64,000 bases of DNA from assembly GCF_002234595.1 (NCBI RefSeq), contig NZ_NMUL01000012.1, positions 186,001-250,000 of the forward strand, in the 5' to 3' direction. The notes under the pieces are model-generated. The model made no database searches and had not been told where the DNA came from. It saw nothing but the letters and a program-made list of their open reading frames with translations. How positions within the stretch are numbered: the first letter of the stretch is position 1; each line of letters starts with the position of its first letter. The stretch is from Amycolatopsis vastitatis (GTDB lineage: Bacteria; Actinomycetota; Actinomycetes; Mycobacteriales; Pseudonocardiaceae). Below, in pieces: positions 55,650 through 63,629 of this stretch. The translations under genes were made by a program, and so were the position numbers.

Positions 55650-56651
55650 TCAGGGTTTGGGGAGCTTGGTGACCACGTTCTTCGCGACGGTCACCGCCTT
55701 GCCGCACGGGTCGCCGCCACTGTCGGCATAGCCCCGGTACTCCACCTGGGCCAGTTCGACGTCGTCGCCCTGCCACGGCCGGTGCTGCCACTGGACCCGG
55801 CACCGGGCCGAGCTCCCGGTGTCGGGCTTCTGGAACCCGGTGACGCCGTTGCCGAGGTCCACCTTGGAGTAACCGTCGCCGGCGAGCGGGGGCAGGCCCG
55901 GCAGGAACCCGACCGTCACCCCCGGGCCCGCGACGCTGCCCTTCCACTCGCAGGAGTGCAGGCCCGACGGCGCGGACTTCGCCGACGGCACGGCGGAGGC
56001 GACCACCGCGGTGTCGGCCATCGCGCACGGGTCGGCGGTCAGCACGGTGCCCGGCGGGGTCGAGTACTTCTCCGGCGAGTTGTGCACCTTCTGCACGACG
56101 GCCTCGACGAGCGCCTGCCCGGGACGGCAGGGGTCGCCGGCGTAGGTGACCGACACCGCGAGCGCCAGATCCGGGTTCAGCGCGGTCATCGCCGCGACGG
56201 TGCAGTCGGCGTCGCCGGTCTTGTTCACGCGCAGCGGCAGCCCGCCGGCCTGACCGGTCGTCTTGTCCGCCCGCGGCAGCAGGGTGGCGCTGCCGATCCC
56301 GAGGTCGAGGCGCATCTCCTTGCCACCGGGGTCCTTCACCTTGTTGCTGCAGCTGTCGAAGGCGATCGACGACGGCGACGGGTCCTCGTCGACCGTGCCG
56401 AGCCCCAGCGCGCCGAGGGCGTCCTTGGTCAGGAACTGGCACGGCTGGATCACGCGGAGCACGTCCGCCGCCACGGCGGCGTCGGTGATCGGCCCGTCGG
56501 CGACCTGGCCGGTGCCCGCCGCGGCGGGCACCGTCGTCCGGGCGAAGTTGGACTTGCCGAGGTCCTGCCCGCACGCGGTCAGCGGCAACGCGAGGGCGGT
56601 GACCAGCAGGAACAGCTTCGGGAGACGGCGGCGCCGAACGTCGGGGAACAC
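55650..56651 (-). CDS. Lipoprotein of unknown function (DUF3558-like)
   Basis: 333 residues from GTG 56651; the frame is open further but this gives a signal peptide (VRRRRLPKLFLLVTALALPLTAC) with lipobox LTAC. The mature part is cysteine-rich with repeating ...PCQFLTKDALGALGLG..SIAFDSCSN..., DADCTVAAM, DPCAMAD, HSCEW and RCRVQW, two DUF3558-like modules in tandem. Anchored on the outer membrane face; role unknown. Alternative start GTG 56660. Confidence 0.78.
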   Translation of the reverse strand: MFPDVRRRRLPKLFLLVTALALPLTACGQDLGKSNFARTTVPAAAGTGQVADGPITDAAVAADVLRVIQPCQFLTKDALGALGLGTVDEDPSPSSIAFDSCSNKVKDPGGKEMRLDLGIGSATLLPRADKTTGQAGGLPLRVNKTGDADCTVAAMTALNPDLALAVSVTYAGDPCRPGQALVEAVVQKVHNSPEKYSTPPGTVLTADPCAMADTAVVASAVPSAKSAPSGLHSCEWKGSVAGPGVTVGFLPGLPPLAGDGYSKVDLGNGVTGFQKPDTGSSARCRVQWQHRPWQGDDVELAQVEYRGYADSGGDPCGKAVTVAKNVVTKLPKP

Positions 56652-56698
56652 GCCGAGCACGGTAGCGGCAACGTCGGCCCGCTGTCCGGACAACCCGG

Positions 56699-56983
56699 CT
56701 ATTCGCCCGCGGCGGCCGGTGTGTCGTCGCCCTCGGGCTCGGCCGGCACGACGAGCGGCCGGAGCTTGGCCCAAAGGATGAACAGCGCCGAGACCACCAG
56801 CATGCCGATGCCGGCCCACAGGTTGATGTTCACGTCGGCCGCCTTCGCGATCTCCTCGTCGGAGGTGAAGGCGGCGCCCATGATCGTCAGGATGACGCCG
56901 TACACGCCGATCAGCAGGGCGATGATCAGCCGGATGTCGAACGCGCCCGCCTTGTGCGCCCGCGGCTGCGACTCGGTAGCCAT
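56699..56983 (-). CDS. Small membrane protein partnered with SSS symporter
   Basis: 94 residues with two membrane helices (FDIRLIIALLIGVYGVILTIMGAAF and LWAGIGMLVVSALFILWA) and an acidic tail. It lies nine bases after the symporter gene on the same strand, so it is likely cotranscribed and may be an accessory subunit. Family not named; start ATG. Confidence 0.82.
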   Translation of the reverse strand: MATESQPRAHKAGAFDIRLIIALLIGVYGVILTIMGAAFTSDEEIAKAADVNINLWAGIGMLVVSALFILWAKLRPLVVPAEPEGDDTPAAAGE

Positions 56984-56992
56984 TCCGACCTC

Positions 56993-58690
56993 CTAGAAGA
57001 TGGCGTTCAGGGCGATGGTCAGGATCAGCACGATGCCCGCGAGCAGCCCCGGCTTGCGGTACCAGCCCGCGTTCTCGCCGGTGGCGTCGTGCTGCCGGGT
57101 TTCCTTCGGGGTCAGCGAGTAGACCAGCCCGACCAGCTCCTCGTCCGGCTTCGGCCGGGTCGCCAGCGACACGGCGACGCTCACCACGATGTCGACGACG
57201 AACGCGGTCCCCGCGGCGACGAAGCTGATGCCCTGGCCGGTGAGGCCCAGCACCCCGGCCTTCGACAGGGCCCAGACGGTGACCGCCGAGCCGGTGCCGA
57301 GGACCAGGCCGCTCCAGCCCGCGTGCGGGGTCATCCGCTTCCAGAACATGCCGAGGATGAACGTCGCGAACAGCGGCGCGTTGAAGAACGAGAACAGGTC
57401 CTGCAGGTAGTCCAGGATATTGCTGGACTGCGACGCGATGAACGCGGTGCCGATCGCGAGGATCGTGCCGGCCGACGTCACCACGCGGCCGAAGTTGAGG
57501 TAGTAGTGGTCCGGCTTGTCCTTCTGGACGTAGGTCTGCCAGATGTCGTAGGTGAAGACCGTGTTGAACGAGCTGAGGTTCGCCGCCATGCCGGCCATGA
57601 ACGAAGCCAGCAGACCGGCGATCGCGATGCCCAGCATGCCGTTCGGCAGCAGGTCGCGCATCAGCAGCAGGAGCGCGTTGTTGAACGTCACGCCGCTCGG
57701 CGCCGTGCCGCCGTCCAGGAGGATCTGCTTGTCCTTCACGTACTCCGACACGGTGACCGCGGCGATCATGCCGGGGATGATCACGATGAACGGGACCAGC
57801 ATCTTCGGGAACGCGCCGATGATCGGCGTGCGCCGCGCGGCGGACATGCTCTTCGACGCCATCGCGCGCTGCACCTCGACGAAGTTCGTCGTCCAGTACC
57901 CGAAGGAGAGCACGAAGCCGAGGCCGAAGACGATGCCGAGGATCGACAGGATGTTGTTGCCGAAGCCGGTCAGGTTGTCACCGGGCCACGAGTGCAGCTG
58001 CGCGCTGCCGCCCGGGCTGTTGGTCACCTTCTCGACCAGGCCCTGCCAGCCGCCGACCTTGACCAGGCCGATGATCGTCAGGGGCACCAGCGCGATGACG
58101 ATCACGAAGAACTGCAGGACCTCGTTGTAGATCGCCGCGGAGAGGCCGCCGAGCGCGGTGTAGGAGAGCACGATCGCGGCGGCGACGACGATCGACACCC
58201 ACAGCGGCCAGCCGAGAAGCAGCTTCACGACACTGGCCAGCAGGAACAGGTTGGCGCCCGCGATCAGGATCTGGGCGGTGGCGAAGCTGATGCCGTTGAC
58301 CAGGTGAGCCGGCTTGCCGAAGCGCCGTCGCATGAACTCGGGGACGCTGCGGACCTTCGAGCCGTAGTAGAACGGCATCATCACGATGCCGAGGAACAGC
58401 ATCGCGGGGATGGCGCCGATCCAGAAGTAGTGCACGGTCGGCAGGCCGTACTTGGCGCCGTTGGCCGACATGCCCATGACCTCGACCGCGCCGAGGTTCG
58501 CCGAAATGAACGCGAGACCCGTGACCCAGGCGGGCAGCGAACGGCCGGACAGGAAGAAGTCGAGGCTGCTCGACACCTGCCGTCGCGCGAGATATCCGAT
58601 GCCCAGCACGAGCACGAAGTAGAACGCCAACTCGATGTAGTCGATCGCGCTCGCGTCGAGTCGCAGGTTCGCATCGGCTAGGACGAGCAC
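56993..58690 (-). CDS. Sodium:solute symporter family transporter
   Basis: 565 residues from GTG 58690, where GGAGG sits eight bases upstream; GTG 58699 is inside that ribosome binding site and so less likely. About thirteen to fourteen membrane helices. Motifs: SLDFFLSGRSLPAWVTGLAFISANLGAVEVMGMSANG, YNEVLQFFVIVIALVPLTIIGL, GYWTTNFVEVQRAMASKS. The latter resembles sodium/galactose-type symporters, but substrate is unknown. An operator-like palindrome lies upstream. The small partner gene follows. Confidence 0.92.
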   Translation of the reverse strand: MLVLADANLRLDASAIDYIELAFYFVLVLGIGYLARRQVSSSLDFFLSGRSLPAWVTGLAFISANLGAVEVMGMSANGAKYGLPTVHYFWIGAIPAMLFLGIVMMPFYYGSKVRSVPEFMRRRFGKPAHLVNGISFATAQILIAGANLFLLASVVKLLLGWPLWVSIVVAAAIVLSYTALGGLSAAIYNEVLQFFVIVIALVPLTIIGLVKVGGWQGLVEKVTNSPGGSAQLHSWPGDNLTGFGNNILSILGIVFGLGFVLSFGYWTTNFVEVQRAMASKSMSAARRTPIIGAFPKMLVPFIVIIPGMIAAVTVSEYVKDKQILLDGGTAPSGVTFNNALLLLMRDLLPNGMLGIAIAGLLASFMAGMAANLSSFNTVFTYDIWQTYVQKDKPDHYYLNFGRVVTSAGTILAIGTAFIASQSSNILDYLQDLFSFFNAPLFATFILGMFWKRMTPHAGWSGLVLGTGSAVTVWALSKAGVLGLTGQGISFVAAGTAFVVDIVVSVAVSLATRPKPDEELVGLVYSLTPKETRQHDATGENAGWYRKPGLLAGIVLILTIALNAIF

Positions 58691-58729
58691 CCGACCCACC
58701 TCCGGCAGTACCTTTTCAGACAGGACAAT

Positions 58730-58761
58730 ATCCGACAGGAATCACCACCACCCTGTCGGAT
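58730..58761. promoter_or_regulatory. Operator-like palindrome before the symporter
   Basis: ATCCGACAGG (58730-58739) and CCTGTCGGAT (58752-58761) form perfect 10-base inverted arms with 12 bases between. Looser copies GACAGG (58719-58724) and CGGACAG (58763-58769) flank it. It lies 40-70 bases upstream of the symporter start and may be a repressor site. Confidence 0.55.
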
Positions 58762-58816
58762 CCGGACAGTACTGCATGGATTCAGGGTCGGCACGCTGAC
58801 GCGTCCAAAGTGCACA

Positions 58817-58859
58817 GAGGGCGCGTCTTCCCGGCCTTGACCAGGGAAGACGCGCCCTC
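58817..58859 (-). terminator. Perfect 16-bp terminator hairpin
   Basis: GAGGGCGCGTCTTCCC (58817-58832) and its exact complement (58844-58859) with an 11-base loop, 31 bases past the stop of the gene that ends at 58891. Confidence 0.9.
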
Positions 58860-58890
58860 GTTCACGCGCGCCGCGGGAGCGGTGCGCCGA

Positions 58891-59673
58891 TCAGCGGTCG
58901 GTCGGAACGGCGAACTCGGACCCCTCTTCGTGGATCAGGACGGCGAGGACGTCGTCGGGCAGATAGGTCCGGTGCGGGAAGCCCGGGCCCCACGAGTTGA
59001 GGATCGGCACGGCACCCAGCTCGTCGGCCCGCGGGTTGGCGAGCACGGTGTGCACCTCGGCGACCGACTTCGCCCAGCGGAACATCGTGATGCCCTCCCC
59101 GGCGTCGGGTGTGTAGTTCTCCCGGGCCTGCCAGTCGTCGTCGGCGTCGGCGGGGTCGAAGACGACGTGCCCCTTTTCCTTGAGGACCTCGGCCGCGGCG
59201 CGAACCGACGTGCCGTTCGTGTCGCCGGGGTTGGTCTCGGGCCACTCGTCGCGCTTCTTGGCCTGGTCCCAGAGCCAGCGGGCCGCGTACTCCTTGCCAT
59301 TGAAGATCGACATGCAGCGCGACCAGCCGAACCCGACACAGGCACCCTCCTGGCCCTGGTCGTAGAACTTGTACCAGTCGTCGATGTCCTGCTTCGCGCC
59401 GCCCGGTTCGAGGCACACACAGTGGCCGCCGCGGATGTGGCCGATCTTCTTGGCGCCGTCCTTCGCGATGAAGTACTCGCCGGACCTCTCGTCCTTCTCC
59501 GGCTGGTCGAACGCGGAGTACCAGTTGATCCCGATCACGACCGGCCTGGGGCCGAGCGGCTTGCCCGCGGGCATCGCGGACAGCGGATACCTTTCCACGT
59601 GCCGCCAGTCGTCCGGAATCAACCGGCCCAGGCGCGGGTCGGCCGGATCGGAACCGAGTGGGCGATAACGCAT
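58891..59673 (-). CDS. Papain-like (C1) cysteine peptidase-like protein
   Basis: 260 residues from ATG 59673 with GGAGG five bases upstream. DQGQEGACVGF at 105-115 has papain spacing: Gln106 then Cys112, six apart. NSWGP at 226-230 matches the catalytic Asn stretch. GTSVRAAAEVLKEKG at 154-168 also occurs in bacterial C1-like proteins. The usual GGHAVLxVGY histidine motif is not seen between Cys and Asn; a similar GGHCVCLE lies before the cysteine at 82-89, and His208 is the other candidate. No signal peptide. It stands alone, with a terminator behind and an AT-rich gap before it. Confidence 0.7.
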   Translation of the reverse strand: MRYRPLGSDPADPRLGRLIPDDWRHVERYPLSAMPAGKPLGPRPVVIGINWYSAFDQPEKDERSGEYFIAKDGAKKIGHIRGGHCVCLEPGGAKQDIDDWYKFYDQGQEGACVGFGWSRCMSIFNGKEYAARWLWDQAKKRDEWPETNPGDTNGTSVRAAAEVLKEKGHVVFDPADADDDWQARENYTPDAGEGITMFRWAKSVAEVHTVLANPRADELGAVPILNSWGPGFPHRTYLPDDVLAVLIHEEGSEFAVPTDR

Positions 59674-60058
59674 GACATCCTCCTTCGTGCAGATGAAATC
59701 GCGCGCATACCGGCCGGATGGCATGAGCACACCGAGCTCGAAGGCGGACTGAAACGTTGGCACGACAACTAAAGACGGCCGAGCACGCCACCCTCCGGCC
59801 ACGCCGGACGCACCGGCGGAACCCCTCGAAATCGAGTGTCGCACGAGGACAGCCAAAGGGATCCGAAACTCACCCGAACAGCGCAGGAATCGCCGTGAAA
59901 AAAATATCTGCCACCACTACGGGGGCTATCGGGTCAAGAATTTCCTGGTGGAGTATTCAACGAAGAATCAGATACATTGATTTCGGCATCGATTCGGTAT
60001 CGGCGCCAGGAGGTGCCCTTTCGGGCGATCCCGGGACCAATTTTTCAACGGTACGGCT
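59674..60058. other. Intergenic gap with a low-GC patch
   Basis: 385 bases without a supported gene. The part from about 59885 to 60055 is visibly AT-richer than the rest of the window (A-run near 59900, CATTGATTTCGGCATCGATT near 59978). A weak hairpin GCCC-TTTC-GGGC is near 60018. It probably carries the promoter of the papain-like gene and perhaps a transcript in the other direction, but I can assign nothing further. Confidence 0.4.
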
Positions 60059-60268
60059 TCAGTCCGTCACGCGCCGGAACCGCGGCACCGGGCCGCCGGC
60101 GGTTTCGACGGTCTCGGTGAACATCGCCACCGGGCGGACCCAAAGCCCCATCTCGCCGTAGAGCGCGCGATACACCACGAGCTCCTCTTCGGTCTCGCTG
60201 TGGCGGGCCACGCCGAGCACCTCGTACTCGCCGCCCTTGTAGTGGACGTGACGACCGGGCTCGACCAC
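60059..60268 (-). CDS. DUF1653 domain protein
   Basis: 69 residues. Begins MVEPGRHVHYKGGEYEVLGVARHSETEEELVVYRALYGE, with EMGLWVRPVAMFTETV, the DUF1653 signature. Unknown role. GTG start at 60268, one base after the nucS stop, so it is cotranscribed with nucS. Confidence 0.9.
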   Translation of the reverse strand: MVEPGRHVHYKGGEYEVLGVARHSETEEELVVYRALYGEMGLWVRPVAMFTETVETAGGPVPRFRRVTD

Positions 60269-60269
60269 G

Positions 60270-60929
60270 TCAGAACAGCCGGAACTCGTCGGACTCGATG
60301 CCGCGCAGCTCGTCGTAGTCCAGCGTCAGGCAGCGGATGCCGCGGTCCTCGGCCAGCGTGCGGGCCTGCGGCTTGATGATCTGCGCCGCGAACACGCCCT
60401 GCACCGGAGCCAGCAGCGGGTCGCGGTTGAGCAGCTCCAGGTAGCGCGTCAGCTGCTCGACGCCGTCGATTTCGCCGCGGCGCTTGATCTCGACCGCCAC
60501 CGACCGGCCGTCGGCGTCGCGGGCCATGATGTCGACCGGGCCGATCGCCGTCGGGAACTCGCGGCGGACCAGCGTGTAGCCGTCGCCGAGGGTCTTGATG
60601 TGCTCGGCCAGCAGTTCCTGCAGGTGCGCCTCGACGCCGTCCTTCTGCAGGCCCGGTTCCGCGCCCAGCGCCTGGGAGTAGTCGTGGAAGACCTCCTCGA
60701 TGGAGATCACCAGCTTCTCGCCCTGCTTGTTTTCGACGATCCAGAGCGGGCCGTCCTCGATCAGCCAGCAGGGCGGGCTCATCCAGTTCAACGGCTTGTA
60801 CGCACGGTCGTCGGAGTGCACCGACACCGAGCCGTCGGACTTGACGAGCAGCAGGCGGGTGGCCATCGGCAGGTGGGCGGTCAGCCGGCCGGCGTAGTCG
60901 ACCTGGCACCGCGCGATCACGAGACGCAC
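60270..60929 (-). CDS. nucS: Mismatch-specific endonuclease NucS/EndoMS
   Basis: 219 residues from GTG 60929. Begins [56 protein letters not shown], the NucS N-terminus; the nuclease residues are Asp133 in GPVDIM, Glu147 and Lys149 in [24 protein letters not shown]. In actinobacteria it cuts mismatches in place of MutS/MutL. Divergent from the Nudix gene. Confidence 0.96.
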   Translation of the reverse strand: MRLVIARCQVDYAGRLTAHLPMATRLLLVKSDGSVSVHSDDRAYKPLNWMSPPCWLIEDGPLWIVENKQGEKLVISIEEVFHDYSQALGAEPGLQKDGVEAHLQELLAEHIKTLGDGYTLVRREFPTAIGPVDIMARDADGRSVAVEIKRRGEIDGVEQLTRYLELLNRDPLLAPVQGVFAAQIIKPQARTLAEDRGIRCLTLDYDELRGIESDEFRLF

Positions 60930-60966
60930 CCGAGGAGGGTAGGACAGGGTCGGTGATACTGGGCGC

Positions 60967-61512
60967 GTGGACCCCATTCAGCGTGTCGCGTCCCGCGAGG
61001 TGTACCGGAACAACTGGATGACCGTGCGGGAGGACGAGATCCGCCGCTCCGACGGCTCGGCCGGCATCTACGGCGTGATCGACAAGCCGGCCTACGCCCT
61101 CGTCATCGCCCAGGACGGCGACCGGTTCCGGCTGGTCGAGCAGTTCCGCTACCCGATCGGCGAGCGACGCTGGGAGTTCCCGCAGGGCACCGCGCCCGGG
61201 CTGGCGGACGTGCCGCCCGCCGAACTCGCCGTGCGCGAACTGCGCGAGGAGACCGGGCTGCGCGCCGGCTCGATGGTCGCGCTCGGCAAGCTCGACGTCG
61301 CGCCCGGGATGAGCAGCCAGCGCGGCTGGGTGTTCCTCGCCACGGACATCACCGAAGGCGAGCCGGAGCGCGAGCACGAGGAGCAGGACATGCGCAGCGC
61401 GTGGTTCTCCCGCGCGGACGTCGAGAAGATGATCCTCGCCGACGAGATCACCGACGCGCAGTCGATCGCCGCGTGGGGCCGGCTCATGCTCGTCGAGCGG
61501 CACCGGCCTTGA
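60967..61512 (+). CDS. Nudix hydrolase (ADP-ribose pyrophosphatase-like)
   Basis: 181 residues. Nudix box: [28 protein letters not shown] with REUxEExGU (RELREETGL). Substrate pocket like ADP-ribose pyrophosphatase ([32 protein letters not shown]). Cleans nucleoside diphosphate compounds. GTG 60967, 37 bases from the nucS start, so the two share a short divergent promoter region. Confidence 0.93.
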   Translation: MDPIQRVASREVYRNNWMTVREDEIRRSDGSAGIYGVIDKPAYALVIAQDGDRFRLVEQFRYPIGERRWEFPQGTAPGLADVPPAELAVRELREETGLRAGSMVALGKLDVAPGMSSQRGWVFLATDITEGEPEREHEEQDMRSAWFSRADVEKMILADEITDAQSIAAWGRLMLVERHRP

Positions 61513-61645
61513 GCATCCCGCGGATCACCAGGTGGTGGAACGGCTTGATCAGCGCGAAGTAGGCCGGCCCGACGCGGTTGTGGAAGTGCACGACCGTGCC
61601 GACCCGGAAGCCGCGTGGCACCGCTTGGACCGTCAGGTTCGGCCT
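61484..61645 (-). pseudogene. C-terminal fragment of DUF2867/SRPBCC-like protein
   Basis: Reading the minus strand in one frame gives [39 protein letters not shown] and a stop at 61484. This matches the C-terminus of DUF2867-like proteins (FHNRVG..YFA.IKPFHHL). No start or N-terminal half remains; it runs into the TetR fragment at about 61645 in another frame. It overlaps the 3' end of the Nudix gene. Confidence 0.6.
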
Positions 61646-61795
61646 GCTCCACGAACCGCGTGGTGCATCCGGCCTCGAAGTGCTCCGGCAGCGCGGTGCG
61701 GTAGCCGCTCAGGCCCTTGAAATGGTGGTAAAAGGAGCCCTTCGACAGCCCGAGCAGCTCGGTGAGCCGCTCGATGGTCCACCCGGCCGCGCAAA
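61646..61795 (-). pseudogene. TetR regulator fragment
   Basis: The minus strand reads AAGWTIERLTELLGLSKGSFYHHFKGLSGYRTALPEHFEAGCTTRFVEQAE, a TetR helix-turn-helix (TIERLTELLGLSKGSFYHHF) and the first part of the ligand domain, then breaks. Its N-terminal ~20 residues are missing or altered, and it is joined to the DUF2867-like fragment by what looks like a deletion. No ribosome binding site or start fits. Confidence 0.7.
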
Positions 61796-61825
61796 ACGTT
61801 CCCTGTGAAAGTGACGCTTCGAGGG

Positions 61826-62593
61826 TTAGTCGGGCCAGGACGGCTTGCGCTTCTCCAGGAACGCCGCCATGCCTTCGCGGGCGCCGGGCAGCTGCGACGC
61901 CGCGGCCATGACCTCCAGCGCGATCGCGTACGCGTCGGCCTCGGGCCGGTCGAGCTGGGCGTAGAGCGTCACCTTGCCCATCGACTTGCTGGCGCGGCTG
62001 CCGCGCGTCGCCCGCGACAGCAGGTCCCCGACGGCGTCGTCGAGCTGATCGTCGGGCACCACCCGGTTGACCAGGCCCCAGTCGAGCGCGGTCGCCGCGT
62101 CGACGACGTCGCCCGTCAGTGCCATCTCCATCAGCCGCTTGCGGCCGATCGCGCGCGCCACCGGCACCGCCGGCGTGTGGCAGAACCAGCCGCCCTTGCC
62201 GCCCGGCAGCGCGAAACCCGCCGACTCGGCGGCCACGGCCAGGTCGCACGACGCCACGAGCTGACAGCCCGCCGCGGTCGCCAGGCCATGCACCCGCGCG
62301 ACGACCACCTGCGGGATCGACTGCATGGTCTTCATCAGGTCGGTGCACAACGTCAGCAGCTCGCGCACGCCCATCAGGTCGCGCTTGGCCACGTCGCCGA
62401 AGTCGTGCCCCGCGGAGAACACCGGTCCCGCGCCGGCCAGCACGACGCCGGTCGCGTCGGACGTCCCCGCCGCGCGGAACGCGACGAGCAGCTCGGCGAG
62501 GTGGTCCGCGGACAGCGAGTTGCGCCGCTCCGGCCGGTTCATGGTGATCGTGACGGTATCGCCGTCCCGGCTCATCAGGAGGTGCTCGTACAT
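61826..62593 (-). CDS. Enoyl-CoA hydratase/isomerase
   Basis: 255 residues. Crotonase fold with VARVHGLATAAGCQLVASCDLAVAAESAGFALPGGKGGWFCHTPAVPVARAIGRKR and AVFSAGHDFGDV oxyanion-hole regions. The family hydrates trans-2-enoyl-CoA or does related reactions; specificity unclear. ATG 62593 (M7 at 62575 possible). It overlaps the regulator that follows by 19 bases on the same strand. Confidence 0.92.
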   Translation of the reverse strand: MYEHLLMSRDGDTVTITMNRPERRNSLSADHLAELLVAFRAAGTSDATGVVLAGAGPVFSAGHDFGDVAKRDLMGVRELLTLCTDLMKTMQSIPQVVVARVHGLATAAGCQLVASCDLAVAAESAGFALPGGKGGWFCHTPAVPVARAIGRKRLMEMALTGDVVDAATALDWGLVNRVVPDDQLDDAVGDLLSRATRGSRASKSMGKVTLYAQLDRPEADAYAIALEVMAAASQLPGAREGMAAFLEKRKPSWPD

Positions 62594-63558
62594 TCCCCGA
62601 CCGTAGCCCCTCCGGAGCGGAATGTGCGCCGGTAACTGTCCGGGCCGACGCCCACCTCGGCCCGCATCCGCCGCCGCAGGTTGGCCGCCGTGCCCAAACC
62701 CGACCGCTGCGCGACCCGCTCGACGGGCAGCGCCGTCGTCTCCAGCAGCCGCTGCGCGTACCGGACGCGCTGCACGCGCAGCCAGCGGCCCGGCGTCACG
62801 CCCGTGGCCGCGGCGAACTCGCGGTGGAACGTCCGCTCGCTCATCCGCGCGTGCCCGACGAGGTCCTCGACGCCGATCCCGGAGCCGAGGCGGGCCAGCG
62901 CCCAGTCCATTGTGGACGCCATTCCGGGCTGGGAAGCCGCCGGCGGCAACGGGTTGTCGACGTACTGCCGCTGCCCGCCTTCACGGGCCGGTGGCATCAC
63001 CAAGCGCCGGGCGAGTGCGGCGGCGACGTCCGCGCCGTGGTCGCGCCGGACCAGGTACAGGCACAGGTCGAGGCCGCCGACGACACCCGCGGACGTCAGC
63101 ACGCCCCCGTCGTCGGTGTACAGGACATCGCGGTGCAGGTCCGCCCGCGGCGCGACGCGGGCCAGGGCGTCGAGGTCGCGCCAGTGCGTCGTCGCCGGAC
63201 GGCCGTCGAGCAGGCCGGCGGTGGCGAGGGTGAACGCCCCGGAGCACAGCCCGGCGACGGTCCGCCCCTCCCGGTGAGCCCGCCGCAGCGCGGTGCCCGC
63301 CGCCGCGGGCACGGCGGCGAGCGGGTCGTCGCGGCCGGGTGCCAGCACGAGGTCGCAGCCGTCGAGCCCGGCGAGCCCGTGGGTCGCGGCGACGTCGCCG
63401 AACGGCGACACGGCCGTGCGGACCCGGCCGGGGCTGCACAGCCGCACGGTGAAGGGGCCGATCCCGCTGTCGGTCCGGTCCTGGCCCCACACCTCGCCGA
63501 TCACCGCGAGGTCGAACATCCGGGTGCCCGGCAGCAGCAGGACGCCGATGGTGCGCAT
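62575..63558 (-). CDS. GlxA-family AraC-type transcriptional regulator
   Basis: 327 residues from ATG 63558. DJ-1/PfpI-like domain (TIGVLLLPGTRMFDLAVIGEVWG ... VAGLCSGAFTLATAGLLDG) and AraC helix-turn-helix (IGVEDLVGHARMSERTFHREFAAATGVTPGRWLRVQRVRYAQRLLE). Likely controls the divergent cysteine hydrolase or the enoyl-CoA hydratase. ATG 63576 is an upstream alternative. Confidence 0.92.
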   Translation of the reverse strand: MRTIGVLLLPGTRMFDLAVIGEVWGQDRTDSGIGPFTVRLCSPGRVRTAVSPFGDVAATHGLAGLDGCDLVLAPGRDDPLAAVPAAAGTALRRAHREGRTVAGLCSGAFTLATAGLLDGRPATTHWRDLDALARVAPRADLHRDVLYTDDGGVLTSAGVVGGLDLCLYLVRRDHGADVAAALARRLVMPPAREGGQRQYVDNPLPPAASQPGMASTMDWALARLGSGIGVEDLVGHARMSERTFHREFAAATGVTPGRWLRVQRVRYAQRLLETTALPVERVAQRSGLGTAANLRRRMRAEVGVGPDSYRRTFRSGGATVGECTSTS

Positions 63559-63629
63559 GGCAGGAAAGTACCGCATCGCGCGTCTTCTGCCACTCCCCCG
63601 AGCCCGTCACGATCGCGAGACTCGAGGGC

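Noticed and set aside
59757..60161. 134-residue plus-strand open frame in the AT-rich gap
   Set aside because: Its codon use is unlike neighbouring genes, it overlaps the DUF1653 gene on the other strand and shows no domain.
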